From: Comamonadaceae bacterium
GTDB lineage: Bacteria > Pseudomonadota > Gammaproteobacteria > Burkholderiales > Burkholderiaceae_C
Reading direction: 5' to 3'
DNA length: 64,000 nucleotides
NCBI GenBank assembly: GCA_947452785.1
Contig: CANGDZ010000001.1
Coordinates: 62,001 to 126,000, forward strand
The notes below the pieces were generated by a model. That model did not search any database, had not been told where the DNA came from, and saw nothing but the letters and a program-made list of their open reading frames with translations. The first letter of the stretch is position 1; every line of letters starts with the position of its first letter. A program made the translations under genes and the position numbers. This document shows, in pieces, positions 8,061-16,708 of this stretch.

Positions 8061-9110
8061 TCAGACTGTGGCTTCGGCGCCAAAATCGATTTGCACTTTC
8101 ATGGCTTGGCTCTTGTCAGCGGCCAAGCGAAAGGCCGACTCAGCTTGGTCGAGCTTGATCACATGCGAGATCACGGGCTTGCCGTTGATCAGCCCCTCGT
8201 TCAAGAAGCGCACCGCCACCGCAAACTCGGGATGGAAACGGAAGGTACCACGCAACTCCAGCTCTTTGCTCACCAGTTGATTCAAAGGCAAGGTGGAATC
8301 GCCACCCAAGCCGATGGTGACGATCACGCCGCGTGGCGTGACTACGTCCAGACCGCTGCGCAAGGCCTTGTCGCTGCCAGAGGCTTCAAACATTACATCG
8401 AAGGTGCCCTTGTTGGCCGCAAATGCCGCCAAGCCGTCAGGCTGGGTGATCAGGTTCACGGTCTCGTCGGCACCCATGGCACGGGCACAGGCCAAGGGGC
8501 CATCGGCCAAGTCGACCGCCACAATGCGGGCCGCACCAGCGCGGCGCAAACCGGCAATCAACAAGGCACCAATCGGGCCGCAACCGGTGACCAGCACCTG
8601 CTTGCCAAACACCGAGCCGGCGCGCTGGATGGCGTGAAGGCCGACCGACAAAGGTTCAGCCAAGGCCGCTTCAGACAGGCTCAAGCGATCGCTCAAGGCA
8701 TGGGCTTGATGCTCTTCAATGATCAGGCTTTCGCGGAACGCACCTTGGATGTGCGGAAAGCGCATGGCGCTGCCGTAAAAGCGCATGTCCATGCAATGGT
8801 TGTGTTGGCCTTTTTGGCAATACGCGCAGGCAAAGCAAGGGCGCGAAGGTGAGATGGCGATGCGTTGGCCGGCGCGAAAAGCAGTGACGCCCTCTCCCAC
8901 CGCAGAGACAATGCCCGAGACCTCGTGGCCCAAGGCCATGGGCTCTTTAATGCGCACGGTGCCAAACCCGCCGTGCTGAAAGTAATGCAAGTCAGAACCG
9001 CAAATGCCGCCAAAAGCGACACGCACTTGCAACTGACCCGGGCCAAGGACCTCGGTGGTTTGGGTGTCGATCCGCAGATCTTCGGGGGCGTGACAAACGA
9101 TAGCGCGCAT
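8061..9110 (-). CDS. idnD: Zinc-dependent alcohol dehydrogenase, L-idonate 5-dehydrogenase-like
   Basis: The protein has 349 residues with the medium-chain ADH layout. Catalytic zinc ligands are C37 (CGSDLH) and H62-E63 (GHE), the structural-zinc cysteines are C92, C95, C98 and C106, and the NAD-binding segment is VLVTGCGPIGALLIAG. The sequence resembles L-idonate 5-dehydrogenases, which convert L-idonate to 5-keto-D-gluconate. The start at 9110 follows an AGGA site; longer open frame upstream runs into the neighbouring SDR gene. The adjacent gluconate 5-dehydrogenase-like SDR and gluconokinase reproduce the idonate pathway order. The exact polyol or sugar acid is inferred. Confidence 0.8.
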   Translation of the reverse strand: MRAIVCHAPEDLRIDTQTTEVLGPGQLQVRVAFGGICGSDLHYFQHGGFGTVRIKEPMALGHEVSGIVSAVGEGVTAFRAGQRIAISPSRPCFACAYCQKGQHNHCMDMRFYGSAMRFPHIQGAFRESLIIEEHQAHALSDRLSLSEAALAEPLSVGLHAIQRAGSVFGKQVLVTGCGPIGALLIAGLRRAGAARIVAVDLADGPLACARAMGADETVNLITQPDGLAAFAANKGTFDVMFEASGSDKALRSGLDVVTPRGVIVTIGLGGDSTLPLNQLVSKELELRGTFRFHPEFAVAVRFLNEGLINGKPVISHVIKLDQAESAFRLAADKSQAMKVQIDFGAEATV

Positions 9111-9132
9111 AAGTAATCCTGATAAGGCGTGA

Positions 9133-9903
9133 TTAGAGTTGAGCGGTGACACCGCCGTCGACATACAGAATGTGGCCATTGACAAAGCTGGCCGCATCGC
9201 TGGCCAAGAAGACTGCAGCTCCTGCCAGTTCCTGCACCTCGCCCCAGCGGCGATTCGGTGTACGGTTGGTGAGCCAAGCACTGAAGGTCGGGTCGTTGAC
9301 CAGTTTTTCGTTCAGCTCGGTTTTGAAATAACCGGGACCAATGCCGTTCACATTCAAGCCCAACGGGCCCCAGTCAATGGCCATGCCCTTGGTCAGCATC
9401 TTCACCGCGCCCTTGGTGGCCATATAGGGCGCGATGCCAGGACGCCCCAACTCGCTTTGCACCGAGCAGATGTTGATGATGCGGCCACGGCCACGCGGGA
9501 TCATGTGCTGCGCCACGGTCTGGCCTACAAAGAACACGCTGTTCAAATTGGTTTGCATGATGTCTTGCCAATCGCTGTGGGCAAACTCATGCAAAGGACC
9601 GCGCCGCTGAATACCGGCGTTGTTGATCAAAATCTCCAGTGGACCGATGTTGCTTTCAATATCGGCCACCTGGGCTTTGACTTGCTCGGCATCGGTGACA
9701 TCGAAAGCGCGCTCATGCACCGTCAGCCCCTTGGCGCGCAACCCCTCAGCCGCTTTGGACAGCGCATCGGCATTGCGCCCATTGAGTACCACCGCGGCGC
9801 CGGCCTGGCCCAAACCCTGCGCCAGGGCCAAGCCAATGCCAGCAGAAGAGCCTGTGACCAATGCCAAACGGCCGTCAAGTCGAAATGTGGAAGCAGTGAT
9901 CAT
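9133..9903 (-). CDS. idnO: SDR oxidoreductase, gluconate 5-dehydrogenase (5-ketogluconate reductase)-like
   Basis: This 256-residue classical SDR has TGSSAGIG (17-24), INNAG, a Ser/Tyr/Lys active site (NICSVQSELGRPGIAPYMATK) and a C-terminal NGHILYVDGG. IdnO/Gno enzymes reduce 5-keto-D-gluconate to D-gluconate. Placement between the idonate dehydrogenase-like gene (22 bp downstream) and gluconokinase (16 bp upstream) supports that role: idonate to ketogluconate to gluconate to 6-phosphogluconate. Related SDRs act on other 2-deoxy or uronic substrates, so the assignment rests partly on context. Confidence 0.78.
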   Translation of the reverse strand: MITASTFRLDGRLALVTGSSAGIGLALAQGLGQAGAAVVLNGRNADALSKAAEGLRAKGLTVHERAFDVTDAEQVKAQVADIESNIGPLEILINNAGIQRRGPLHEFAHSDWQDIMQTNLNSVFFVGQTVAQHMIPRGRGRIINICSVQSELGRPGIAPYMATKGAVKMLTKGMAIDWGPLGLNVNGIGPGYFKTELNEKLVNDPTFSAWLTNRTPNRRWGEVQELAGAAVFLASDAASFVNGHILYVDGGVTAQL

Positions 9904-9919
9904 GGTGTGTGAATAAAGT

Positions 9920-10456
9920 TCAGACCGTACCTAGAGGGGTGGGGCAAAGGGTTTGCAAGTACTGCATGACTTGATGGCATTGCTGCTCAGGGGGCAATTG
10001 CATATCCAATGTCAAAGCGGCTTCGTCCTCCTGCAGCGGCTCCAGGATCGCCAATTGGCTTTGCAACAATGTAGGCGGCATGTAGTGGCCGGTGCGTTGC
10101 TGCAGGCGCTGGGTCAAGACCTCAGGACTGCCCTGCAAATGCACAAACAGGACCTCGAGCGCACCTTGGCGCAACTGGTCGCGGTAATTTCTTTTCAGGG
10201 CCGAGCAAGCGACCACCAAGCCTTGCTCTTGCGACACGGCTTGGCTCAGGCGTTGCGACAAGGCAGACAACCAACCGCCCCGATCCTCATCGGTCAACGG
10301 TTGACCCGCCGCCATTTTGGCGACGTTGGCGGCACTGTGCAGGTCGTCGCCCTCCACAAACGAAACGGACAATCGCGCGGCAAGCAAGTGCCCCAAGGTA
10401 CTTTTGCCGCAACCGCTGACCCCCATCACCACCACCCGAAATGGTGCCTGTGTCAT
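9920..10456 (-). CDS. gntK: Gluconokinase
   Basis: The protein has 178 residues, the usual size for GntK/IdnK. It carries a P-loop GVSGCGKST near the N-terminus, GDDLHSAANVAKMAAGQPLTDEDR (substrate-binding signature of the family) and CSALKRNYRDQLR. It phosphorylates D-gluconate to 6-phosphogluconate in the cytoplasm. The gene starts 2 bp after the ABC transporter ATPase stop and is clearly co-transcribed. It links the periplasmic sugar-acid uptake system to central metabolism. Confidence 0.92.
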   Translation of the reverse strand: MTQAPFRVVVMGVSGCGKSTLGHLLAARLSVSFVEGDDLHSAANVAKMAAGQPLTDEDRGGWLSALSQRLSQAVSQEQGLVVACSALKRNYRDQLRQGALEVLFVHLQGSPEVLTQRLQQRTGHYMPPTLLQSQLAILEPLQEDEAALTLDMQLPPEQQCHQVMQYLQTLCPTPLGTV

Positions 10457-10458
10457 GC

Positions 10459-11529
10459 TTAAACCAAACGCTGCTCAGACGCGGCGTCAAACAAATGGGT
10501 TTTGGCAGGGTCAATGTGCAGGTACACGGTCTCGCCCGGCTGGGCATCGGTGCGGCCATGCAAGGTGACGACCAAAGTGAACTCGCCCACTTTCACCAGC
10601 AACTCGGTCTCAGCCCCGGTAGGCTCCACCACCACGACTTCGGCTGCAATGCCCTGCCCGGCTCCCGCCAAGGTGATGTCGGTGGGGCGTATGCCGTAAT
10701 GCACGGCTTGACCATCTTTGCCACCTGCCACAGCACTAGCGGGCCAAGACGCGCCTTGGGCCGTGACATGGGCTTGGCCGCCAGCCAAATGCAATACACC
10801 TTGCACCACATTCATGGAAGGTGAGCCGATGAATTGCGCCACAAACAAATTGCCAGGGTGGTCAAATAAATCGAGCGGCGTGCCAATTTGTTCCACGATA
10901 CCGTCGTGCATCACCACGATCCGGTCGGCCATGGTCATGGCTTCGATTTGATCGTGGGTCACATAGACGGTGGTGGTTTTCAGACGCTGGTGCAGCGCCT
11001 TGATCTCGGCCCGCATCGCCACGCGCAGCTTGGCATCCAGGTTCGACAAGGGTTCATCGAACAAAAACACTTTGGGGTCACGCACAATCGCCCGGCCCAT
11101 GGCCACACGCTGGCGCTGACCGCCAGACAACTCACGCGGGAAGCGGTGCAGCAAATGCTCCAAGTTCAAAATCTTGGCCGCATGGGCCACGCGCTCATTG
11201 GTCTTGGCCTCATCGGCCTTGCGCAACAGCAAGCTGAACGCCATGTTGTCGCGCACGGTCATGTGCGGATACAGCGCATAGCTTTGAAACACCATGGCAA
11301 TGTCGCGGTCCTTGGATTCCAGATCGTTGACAACTTTGTCATCGATCAAAATCTCTCCGCCACTGATTTCTTCCAAGCCGGCCAGCATGCGCAGCAACGT
11401 GGATTTGCCGCAACCCGAAGGCCCTACCAAGACGACGAACTCGCCGTCGGTGATGTCAAAGCTGATGCCGTGGATGATGTCGGTTTTACCAAACGACTTC
11501 TTGATGTTTTTAAAGGATACGGTAGCCAT
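10459..11529 (-). CDS. Carbohydrate ABC transporter ATP-binding protein (MalK/UgpC family)
   Basis: The protein has 356 residues. It carries Walker [10 protein letters not shown], the signature [15 protein letters not shown], Walker [14 protein letters not shown] and the switch histidine [10 protein letters not shown], followed by a C-terminal TOBE-type regulatory domain typical of sugar importers. It energises the two permeases encoded upstream. Position in the gluconate/idonate operon suggests that the imported solute is a sugar acid or polyol. Confidence 0.9.
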   Translation of the reverse strand: MATVSFKNIKKSFGKTDIIHGISFDITDGEFVVLVGPSGCGKSTLLRMLAGLEEISGGEILIDDKVVNDLESKDRDIAMVFQSYALYPHMTVRDNMAFSLLLRKADEAKTNERVAHAAKILNLEHLLHRFPRELSGGQRQRVAMGRAIVRDPKVFLFDEPLSNLDAKLRVAMRAEIKALHQRLKTTTVYVTHDQIEAMTMADRIVVMHDGIVEQIGTPLDLFDHPGNLFVAQFIGSPSMNVVQGVLHLAGGQAHVTAQGASWPASAVAGGKDGQAVHYGIRPTDITLAGAGQGIAAEVVVVEPTGAETELLVKVGEFTLVVTLHGRTDAQPGETVYLHIDPAKTHLFDAASEQRLV

Positions 11530-11557
11530 ATAGTCTTTGCAAATCGTGAGGTGAAAG

Positions 11558-12409
11558 TCAGCTTTTCACAGCGCCGGCCGTCAGGCCCGACACCATGTAG
11601 CGTTTGAAGGTGTAGTAAATCGCCGCAGGCGGCAGGGCGTAAATCAGCCCCGTGGTCATCAGCAACTCCCAAGGCGAATCGTCGGCTGACAAAAAATTGC
11701 CCAGCGCTACCGACAGGGTCACGTCCTTGTCGTTGGACAAGAGCAAGAAGGCGTAGAGGTACTCGTTCCAGGCCAGCAGCAAGGCATAGGTGCCCACAGC
11801 CACCAAAGACGGCACCATCAAGGGCAGATAGACCAAACGAAACAACTGCATCGGTGAGGCGCCATCCATGCGAGCCGCTTCATCAAGTTCAAAAGGCAGT
11901 TTGTCAGACGCTTGCTTGAGCACCCAAATGCAATACGGCGAAGCGATGGTCACCATGGCCAAGATCAAAGACCATTGGGTATTGAGCAGACCGTACACGC
12001 CCATGGTTTTGTACATGGGCACGGCCAAAAATGCCGCCGGAATGAAGTAAGTGAACAAGGCCAAATTCATCACCGTGCGGCCACCGGGGACCTTGAGGCG
12101 ACTGATGGCAAAGGCCGCGCAGGTGGAGACCATCAAGGTCAACAAACCCACCGCGGTGGCGATCAACAGCGAGTTGCCCATCTGGAGCCAAAAGTAATCC
12201 AAGTAGAAATGCTTTTGGTTAAAGACAAAGTCAAAATTTTGCAAGGTAGGGTGGTCAGGCCACAGCTTGCCCGAGGTGGCCGAGTCCCTTGGGGAAATGG
12301 AGAACAACACCATGTGGTAGATCGGGATCAGAGTCCAGATCGTCAACGGGATGCCGATCAGCAGCAGTTTGGCTTCGGTGGCGACCGATTTAAAAGTAAT
12401 GCGTTTCAT
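11558..12409 (-). CDS. Carbohydrate ABC transporter permease (MalG family)
   Basis: This 283-residue protein has about six membrane segments and the inner-membrane EAA loop that contacts the ATPase ([26 protein letters not shown]). It forms the membrane channel with the MalF-type partner 10 bp upstream. A clear AGGAG-like site precedes the ATG at 12409. The N-terminus has a short cytoplasmic tail before the first helix ([21 protein letters not shown]). Confidence 0.9.
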   Translation of the reverse strand: MKRITFKSVATEAKLLLIGIPLTIWTLIPIYHMVLFSISPRDSATSGKLWPDHPTLQNFDFVFNQKHFYLDYFWLQMGNSLLIATAVGLLTLMVSTCAAFAISRLKVPGGRTVMNLALFTYFIPAAFLAVPMYKTMGVYGLLNTQWSLILAMVTIASPYCIWVLKQASDKLPFELDEAARMDGASPMQLFRLVYLPLMVPSLVAVGTYALLLAWNEYLYAFLLLSNDKDVTLSVALGNFLSADDSPWELLMTTGLIYALPPAAIYYTFKRYMVSGLTAGAVKS

Positions 12410-12419
12410 GATGGTCTCC

Positions 12420-13301
12420 TTATTTCGACAAACGTTTCATCATGAAAAATACCAGCGGCAAGACCATGGGCAAGGCCACCACAATGGACGCCATCGCCAA
12501 GTCCACCTGGTCCAGGCGCAGATAGCGGATACCCAAAGTGGCCAGCACATGCGTCAAGTCAGCCGGGCCACCGCCGGTCAGCAAGTACACCGAATTGAAG
12601 TCGCCCAGTGTCCAGATCATCGACAAAATCGTCGACGTCAAATACAGGGTGCGCATCGAAGGCCAGGTGATGAACTTGAACTTTTGCCAGTTGGTGGCGC
12701 CGTCTACTGAAGCGGCTTCATACTGCTCCGTGGGAATGGACATGCGACCGGCCACCAAGATCAAGGTCCAAAACGGCAAGGACTTCCAGATGTGCATCAG
12801 CATGGAAAAGCTCAAGGCCAGGGTAGGATCGTTCAACCAATTGGGGCCATCCGCGCCAGTCAGGCGGAAGATCAGCGAATTGATCACACCCCACTCGGGG
12901 TTGAGCATGAAGCGCACCGACAAAATGGTGGGGATTGAAGGAACGGCCCAAGGCAAGATGAAAATCAGTGAAATGATTTTGATCCACCAGCGGGTTTGCA
13001 TAAAGAAACCCGATAACACCATGGCCACAGCCATTTTGATGTTGATGCCCACTACCAAAAATATCACCGTGTTGATCGCGGTGCGAAAAAATATGGGGTC
13101 GTCAAACAGCTTGACGTAACTCTCCGGGTGCCTGGCCAGCCACAAACCATAGCCCACAGGAAAGAGCACAAAAATAAAGAAAATCAGCAGATAAGGTACG
13201 ACCAGCATGCGTCCCCAGAACTCCCATTGAGTGGAGCTCTTGCGAACTGGCGCTGAAACCGCAGGCAAAGCTACGCTTGCATTGGACATGTTGGAAACCA
13301 T
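12420..13301 (-). CDS. Carbohydrate ABC transporter permease (MalF family)
   Basis: This 293-residue polytopic membrane protein has an EAA loop (YEAASVDGATNWQKFKFITWP). I start at the first ATG (13301). A second ATG lies at 13289, and a GTG at 13334 would begin inside the terminator-like hairpin, so I rejected it. It pairs with the MalG-type permease. The gene begins immediately after the T-tract of the hairpin that follows the binding-protein gene, so its expression probably depends on read-through. Confidence 0.88.
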   Translation of the reverse strand: MVSNMSNASVALPAVSAPVRKSSTQWEFWGRMLVVPYLLIFFIFVLFPVGYGLWLARHPESYVKLFDDPIFFRTAINTVIFLVVGINIKMAVAMVLSGFFMQTRWWIKIISLIFILPWAVPSIPTILSVRFMLNPEWGVINSLIFRLTGADGPNWLNDPTLALSFSMLMHIWKSLPFWTLILVAGRMSIPTEQYEAASVDGATNWQKFKFITWPSMRTLYLTSTILSMIWTLGDFNSVYLLTGGGPADLTHVLATLGIRYLRLDQVDLAMASIVVALPMVLPLVFFMMKRLSK

Positions 13302-13309
13302 CAAACAGA

Positions 13310-13358
13310 AAAAAAGGCCGCGCCGCCCTGACACCCTTTCGGGGCCAGAAGGCGCGGC
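13310..13358 (-). terminator. Intercistronic terminator/attenuator between binding protein and permease genes
   Basis: On the minus strand GCCGCGCC (13358-13351) pairs with GGCGCGGC (13324-13317). The inner CCC-GAAA-GGG adds a second stem, and the structure is followed directly by a run of seven T. It starts 11 bp after the binding-protein stop codon and ends just before the permease start. This is the form of a rho-independent terminator acting as a partial stop, giving more binding protein than permease. Confidence 0.75.
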
Positions 13359-13369
13359 AACTTATGAAA

Positions 13370-14749
13370 TTAATTGCCGGCGACCGTTTTGATACGGGCA
13401 ATCATTTCGTCTACAGCTTTGTCCACTGGCACTTTTTCGTTCAGGACGCGGTTCATCGCCTTGGCCCAAACGTTTTCGTTGTTCAGCTGTGTGAAGCGAA
13501 AGTTCTTGGTGAACTCGAAAGTCGAAGTCCCGGCCATGAACTGGTTGTAAACCGCCTTGCGGTGCACATCGCCTTGCCAGAACTTGCTTTGCTGACCTGT
13601 CTTGGTCACAGGGAACCAGCGACCCAAAGAACCTTCCACATAAGGTGTGATGTTCTCTTCGGCCAACATGAAGGCCACAAAGTCTTTGGCGCGCGCCTTG
13701 TTCTTGGATTCCTTGAAGATCACGCCGGTCTTGATCGCCGCGCGGTAGGTCATCTTCGAGCCATCTGGCTTGTTAGGGAAACCTGCAGTTTTGATCAGTT
13801 CGGTGTAGTTCTTCTTGGCGGTAGCGCGTTGCGCATCCGTCAAAGCCGCGTTGTTCATGTCGTCCAGCCATTTCGCGGCGATCGAGATCGTGGCGTTGTG
13901 GGTCATGACCGTAGTGCGGTTGTGGAAGGCGACATTGTTGTCGGGGTCTTTCCAGCTGGTGGACGACGGTGGCGTGCAACCCTTGGAATACACCGCGGTG
14001 TAATCGGTCACAGCCTGAATCATGCCTTTACGCACATCTGGATCGTCGACCAACAACTTACCCGAATCGTTCACCAACTTGATGTTGTACGCGTCCATGA
14101 AGGTCAGGAACGAGAAGAACGAGTCAGTGGCGTCCACGCCCATAGGTTGGCCAATGCCGAAGGTGCGCAAGCCGGTCTTTTGACGCGAAGCAGGTTGCAC
14201 CTTGTCGCACCAGAAGTTCCAGTAGTCTTTCCAACCCGTAGGGATATCGGACTCTTTGTAACCCGCATCCGCCAGCATGTCAGCCCAGTACTGGATGTGC
14301 ATGGTCTGCTGCTTGATTGGGAAGGCGTAATACGCGCGCTTGCTTTCTTTGTTGTTCAACAAGAAAGTGGTTTCGACCGTGTTCGGTGCAAAACGCCCAA
14401 TGATGGGGTTAATGACACTGGAGATGTCTTCTAACTTGCCGTCATAGGCCCACGACGCGGTGGTCTGAAAGTCATAGGTGTCGGCATAAGCCACATCAGG
14501 GGGGCTGCCAGAGTCCAGCGCCGCCACAGTTTTAGGAATCATGTCCTGGATCGGGTACTGTGACAGTTCGATCTTGACGTTCTTGTTTTTGGCTTCGTAT
14601 TTTTTGATGGCTGCAAACAGCGCATCGTCTTCAGCCTTGTAAAACCCTTTGACCCACCAAACGGTGAGTTTCTCTTGGGCGAAAGCTTGCGCCCCGACCA
14701 ACAGACCGGCAGCCGTCATGGCCACGCAAAGTACGGACTTCATCTTCAT
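13370..14749 (-). CDS. Extracellular solute-binding protein of a carbohydrate ABC transporter (family 1)
   Basis: This 459-residue protein has a Sec signal peptide (MKMKSVLCVAMTAAGLLVGA, cleavage after AFA) and a mature start QEKLTVWWVKGFYKAEDDAL typical of sugar-binding family 1. It binds the substrate in the periplasm for the two permeases downstream. A good GGAG site precedes the ATG. It is the first transporter gene after the GntR regulator, and it is separated from the permeases by a terminator-like hairpin. Confidence 0.9.
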   Translation of the reverse strand: MKMKSVLCVAMTAAGLLVGAQAFAQEKLTVWWVKGFYKAEDDALFAAIKKYEAKNKNVKIELSQYPIQDMIPKTVAALDSGSPPDVAYADTYDFQTTASWAYDGKLEDISSVINPIIGRFAPNTVETTFLLNNKESKRAYYAFPIKQQTMHIQYWADMLADAGYKESDIPTGWKDYWNFWCDKVQPASRQKTGLRTFGIGQPMGVDATDSFFSFLTFMDAYNIKLVNDSGKLLVDDPDVRKGMIQAVTDYTAVYSKGCTPPSSTSWKDPDNNVAFHNRTTVMTHNATISIAAKWLDDMNNAALTDAQRATAKKNYTELIKTAGFPNKPDGSKMTYRAAIKTGVIFKESKNKARAKDFVAFMLAEENITPYVEGSLGRWFPVTKTGQQSKFWQGDVHRKAVYNQFMAGTSTFEFTKNFRFTQLNNENVWAKAMNRVLNEKVPVDKAVDEMIARIKTVAGN

Positions 14750-14805
14750 GGTTTGTCTCCTCGTTGAAAAAATAAAAGTGGTGATGAAAACGACAGGGGA
14801 AAGGA

Positions 14806-15564
14806 TTAAGCCGCTTTGAGCTGCGAAGCCGGCCGGGTGATTTTGGGTAAGCGTTTGCGCGATCCGAGAATCAATTGAATATCATCGCGCGCGCCATCAA
14901 TCAATTTCAAAATGGCCTTTTCGGCGCGCACAGGCTCTTTGGCGATCACCGCATCCAGCACCTCACGGTGCATGGGTAAAGAGGATTTTGGCCCATCTTT
15001 TTTACTGGTCGAAATCTCAAAACTGGTGCGCAGCAAAGCGCCCAAGGCCTTGCTCATTTGTATCAACATGCGGTTGTGTGAGGCGCGCATCAACCCTTGG
15101 TGAAAGCGCAAATCGAAGGTGACATAATCGCCGCCGAACTCCACCGCTTTTTTCATGCCCGCAAAGGCAACTTCAATTTCGTCCAAATCCTGCGCTGTGG
15201 CGCGTTCGGCCGCCATGCGCACGGCAGCAGGCTCCACCACGCGACGCAAATCTTGCAGGTCTTTTAAAAACTCAGGCGTCAAGCCGTTTTGAGATTGCCA
15301 GGTGATGACATCGGGATCAAACCAATTCCAATGCTCCTCTGGCAGGACGCGGGTCCCCAGCTTGGGCCCGGTGATGATCAGGCCTTTGGCCACCAACGAC
15401 TTGACGGCCTCGCGCACCACCGTGCGACTGACGCCCAGTTCTTCGCACAAGAGCGGCTCAGGCGGCAGGCTGGCGCCGATGGCATAACGACCCGAAATTA
15501 TGGCATGACCCAGCAAATCGACCGTCGTGCCGTGCACGTTTTTAATCAAATAGAGTGGCTTCAT
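14806..15564 (-). CDS. GntR-family transcriptional regulator (FadR/FCD subfamily)
   Basis: This 252-residue protein has an N-terminal winged helix (LLCEELGVSRTVVREAVKSLVAKGLI) and a C-terminal all-helical FCD effector domain, as in regulators of gluconate and galactonate genes. It heads the leftward sugar-acid operon. Upstream lies ATCATCATATGATA (minus strand, 15572-15585). Almost the same 14 bases occur at the promoter of the rightward dehydratase operon, so it probably represses both and its own gene. No ribosome-binding site is visible before the ATG, and a TATGAT box lies only 7 bases upstream. Confidence 0.88.
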   Translation of the reverse strand: MKPLYLIKNVHGTTVDLLGHAIISGRYAIGASLPPEPLLCEELGVSRTVVREAVKSLVAKGLIITGPKLGTRVLPEEHWNWFDPDVITWQSQNGLTPEFLKDLQDLRRVVEPAAVRMAAERATAQDLDEIEVAFAGMKKAVEFGGDYVTFDLRFHQGLMRASHNRMLIQMSKALGALLRTSFEISTSKKDGPKSSLPMHREVLDAVIAKEPVRAEKAILKLIDGARDDIQLILGSRKRLPKITRPASQLKAA

Positions 15565-15571
15565 TAACTCG

Positions 15572-15585
15572 TATCATATGATGAT
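15572..15585 (-). promoter_or_regulatory. Candidate GntR operator upstream of the regulator gene
   Basis: Read on the minus strand the site is ATCATCATATGATA, containing the palindrome ATCATATGAT. It matches 13 of 14 bases with the site at 16646-16659. It overlaps a possible -10 box (TATGAT) for the regulator-transporter operon. Confidence 0.6.
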
Positions 15586-15620
15586 TAAAAAGAAAACGGT
15601 CTCAGGAAAACCCTAGCTTC

Positions 15621-16562
15621 TTAACGTGCGCGACACTCAGGCACGGGGGTCAGCAAGGCATGACCCGCCAGATGCGCTTGCAAATTGGCCAAGGCCAAAT
15701 CCGACATGGCTTTGCGCGTTTGCGCGGTACCGCTAGCCATGTGCGGGGTGAGCACCACATTGGGTAATTGGCGCAAGGCCTCGGGCACGCGGGGCTCGTC
15801 CACATACACATCGAGCGCAGCGCCGGCAATGGCCTTGTTTTGCAAGGCCTCAATCAAAGCGGCCTCGTCCACCACGGAGCCACGCGCCACATTGATCAAA
15901 TAGCCGTCTGCACCCAGGGCCTTGAGGACCTGCGCATTAATCAAGTGACGGGTACCCGCTCCGCCGGGCGTGATGACTATCAGAAAATCGACCTTGGCGG
16001 CCAGCTGCACCACATCCGACTCATAGGCGTAAGGAATGTCGGCTTTCGCACTGCGTGCGGTGTAGCTGATCTGCATGTCAAAGGCGGCAGCCCGCTTGGC
16101 AATGGCTTGGCCAATGCGGCCAATACCCACAATGCCCAGTTTGGCGCCACTGACTTTGCGGCTCAAAGGGAAAGGGCCATTCACCCACTGATTGGCGCGC
16201 ACAAACTGATCGGACTGAGGCAATTGGCGGCCAATGGACAACATCAAGGCAATGGCCAAATCGGCCACATCGTCGTTCAGCACTTCGGGGGTGTGCGTGA
16301 CCGGTACGCCACGTGCGATGGCGGCGGCCACGTCCACACCGTCATAGCCTACACCGCAGATGGAAATCATCTCCAGCGCAGGCAATTGGTCCATCAAAGC
16401 TTTGTCGATCTTGGCTTCTCCGCCGCCCACAATGGCGCGAATGCGGGCCAGCACCTCGGGTGAAGGCATGGGGTCACGTTGATGGACCACAAAATGACTT
16501 TCCAAACTGGCCATCAAAAACGGTGGCACACGTGAAGCCAATAAAATTTCGGTCTGACTCAT
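15621..16562 (-). CDS. 2-hydroxyacid dehydrogenase (D-isomer-specific, GhrB-like)
   Basis: The protein has 313 residues when started at ATG 16562, which fits family N-termini better than the longer frame. It shows the NAD motif GIVGIGRIGQAIAKR and the catalytic Arg (NVARGSVVDEAAL), Glu (VDEP) and His (LTPHMASGT). Such enzymes reduce glyoxylate, hydroxypyruvate or 2-keto sugar acids such as 2-ketogluconate. It is divergent from the dehydratase operon and upstream of the GntR gene, so a role in keto-sugar-acid reduction is likely. The substrate is inferred. Confidence 0.85.
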   Translation of the reverse strand: MSQTEILLASRVPPFLMASLESHFVVHQRDPMPSPEVLARIRAIVGGGEAKIDKALMDQLPALEMISICGVGYDGVDVAAAIARGVPVTHTPEVLNDDVADLAIALMLSIGRQLPQSDQFVRANQWVNGPFPLSRKVSGAKLGIVGIGRIGQAIAKRAAAFDMQISYTARSAKADIPYAYESDVVQLAAKVDFLIVITPGGAGTRHLINAQVLKALGADGYLINVARGSVVDEAALIEALQNKAIAGAALDVYVDEPRVPEALRQLPNVVLTPHMASGTAQTRKAMSDLALANLQAHLAGHALLTPVPECRAR

Positions 16563-16621
16563 GAAGCTATTTCCATTCAATGACAATCGGGGGTTAGGGG
16601 TTTGCACGGGTGTCCAAAGGG

Positions 16622-16659
16622 TTTACATTGGAGGCGCAATTTCTTATCATCATACGATA
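16622..16659 (+). promoter_or_regulatory. Promoter with overlapping GntR operator for the dehydratase operon
   Basis: TTTACA (16622-16627) and TATCAT (16645-16650) are spaced by 17 bp, a good sigma-70 pair. The second copy of the shared motif, ATCATCATACGATA (16646-16659), overlaps the -10 box, which fits repression by the GntR protein encoded at 14806-15564. The expected transcript start leaves about 50 bases of leader. Confidence 0.6.
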
Positions 16660-16708
16660 GTATTTTTAATTTCACCCCCTAGTTTTCCCTCATTCAACCC
16701 AGAACGAC

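Noticed and set aside
9139-9912. 257-residue plus-strand open frame opposite the gluconate 5-dehydrogenase-like gene
   Set aside because: It is histidine- and alanine-rich with no recognisable domain, typical of antisense frames in G+C-rich coding DNA. The minus-strand SDR is unambiguous.
13302-13334. GTG start giving an 11-residue longer MalF-type permease
   Set aside because: It would begin inside the terminator stem. The ATG at 13301 directly follows the hairpin.
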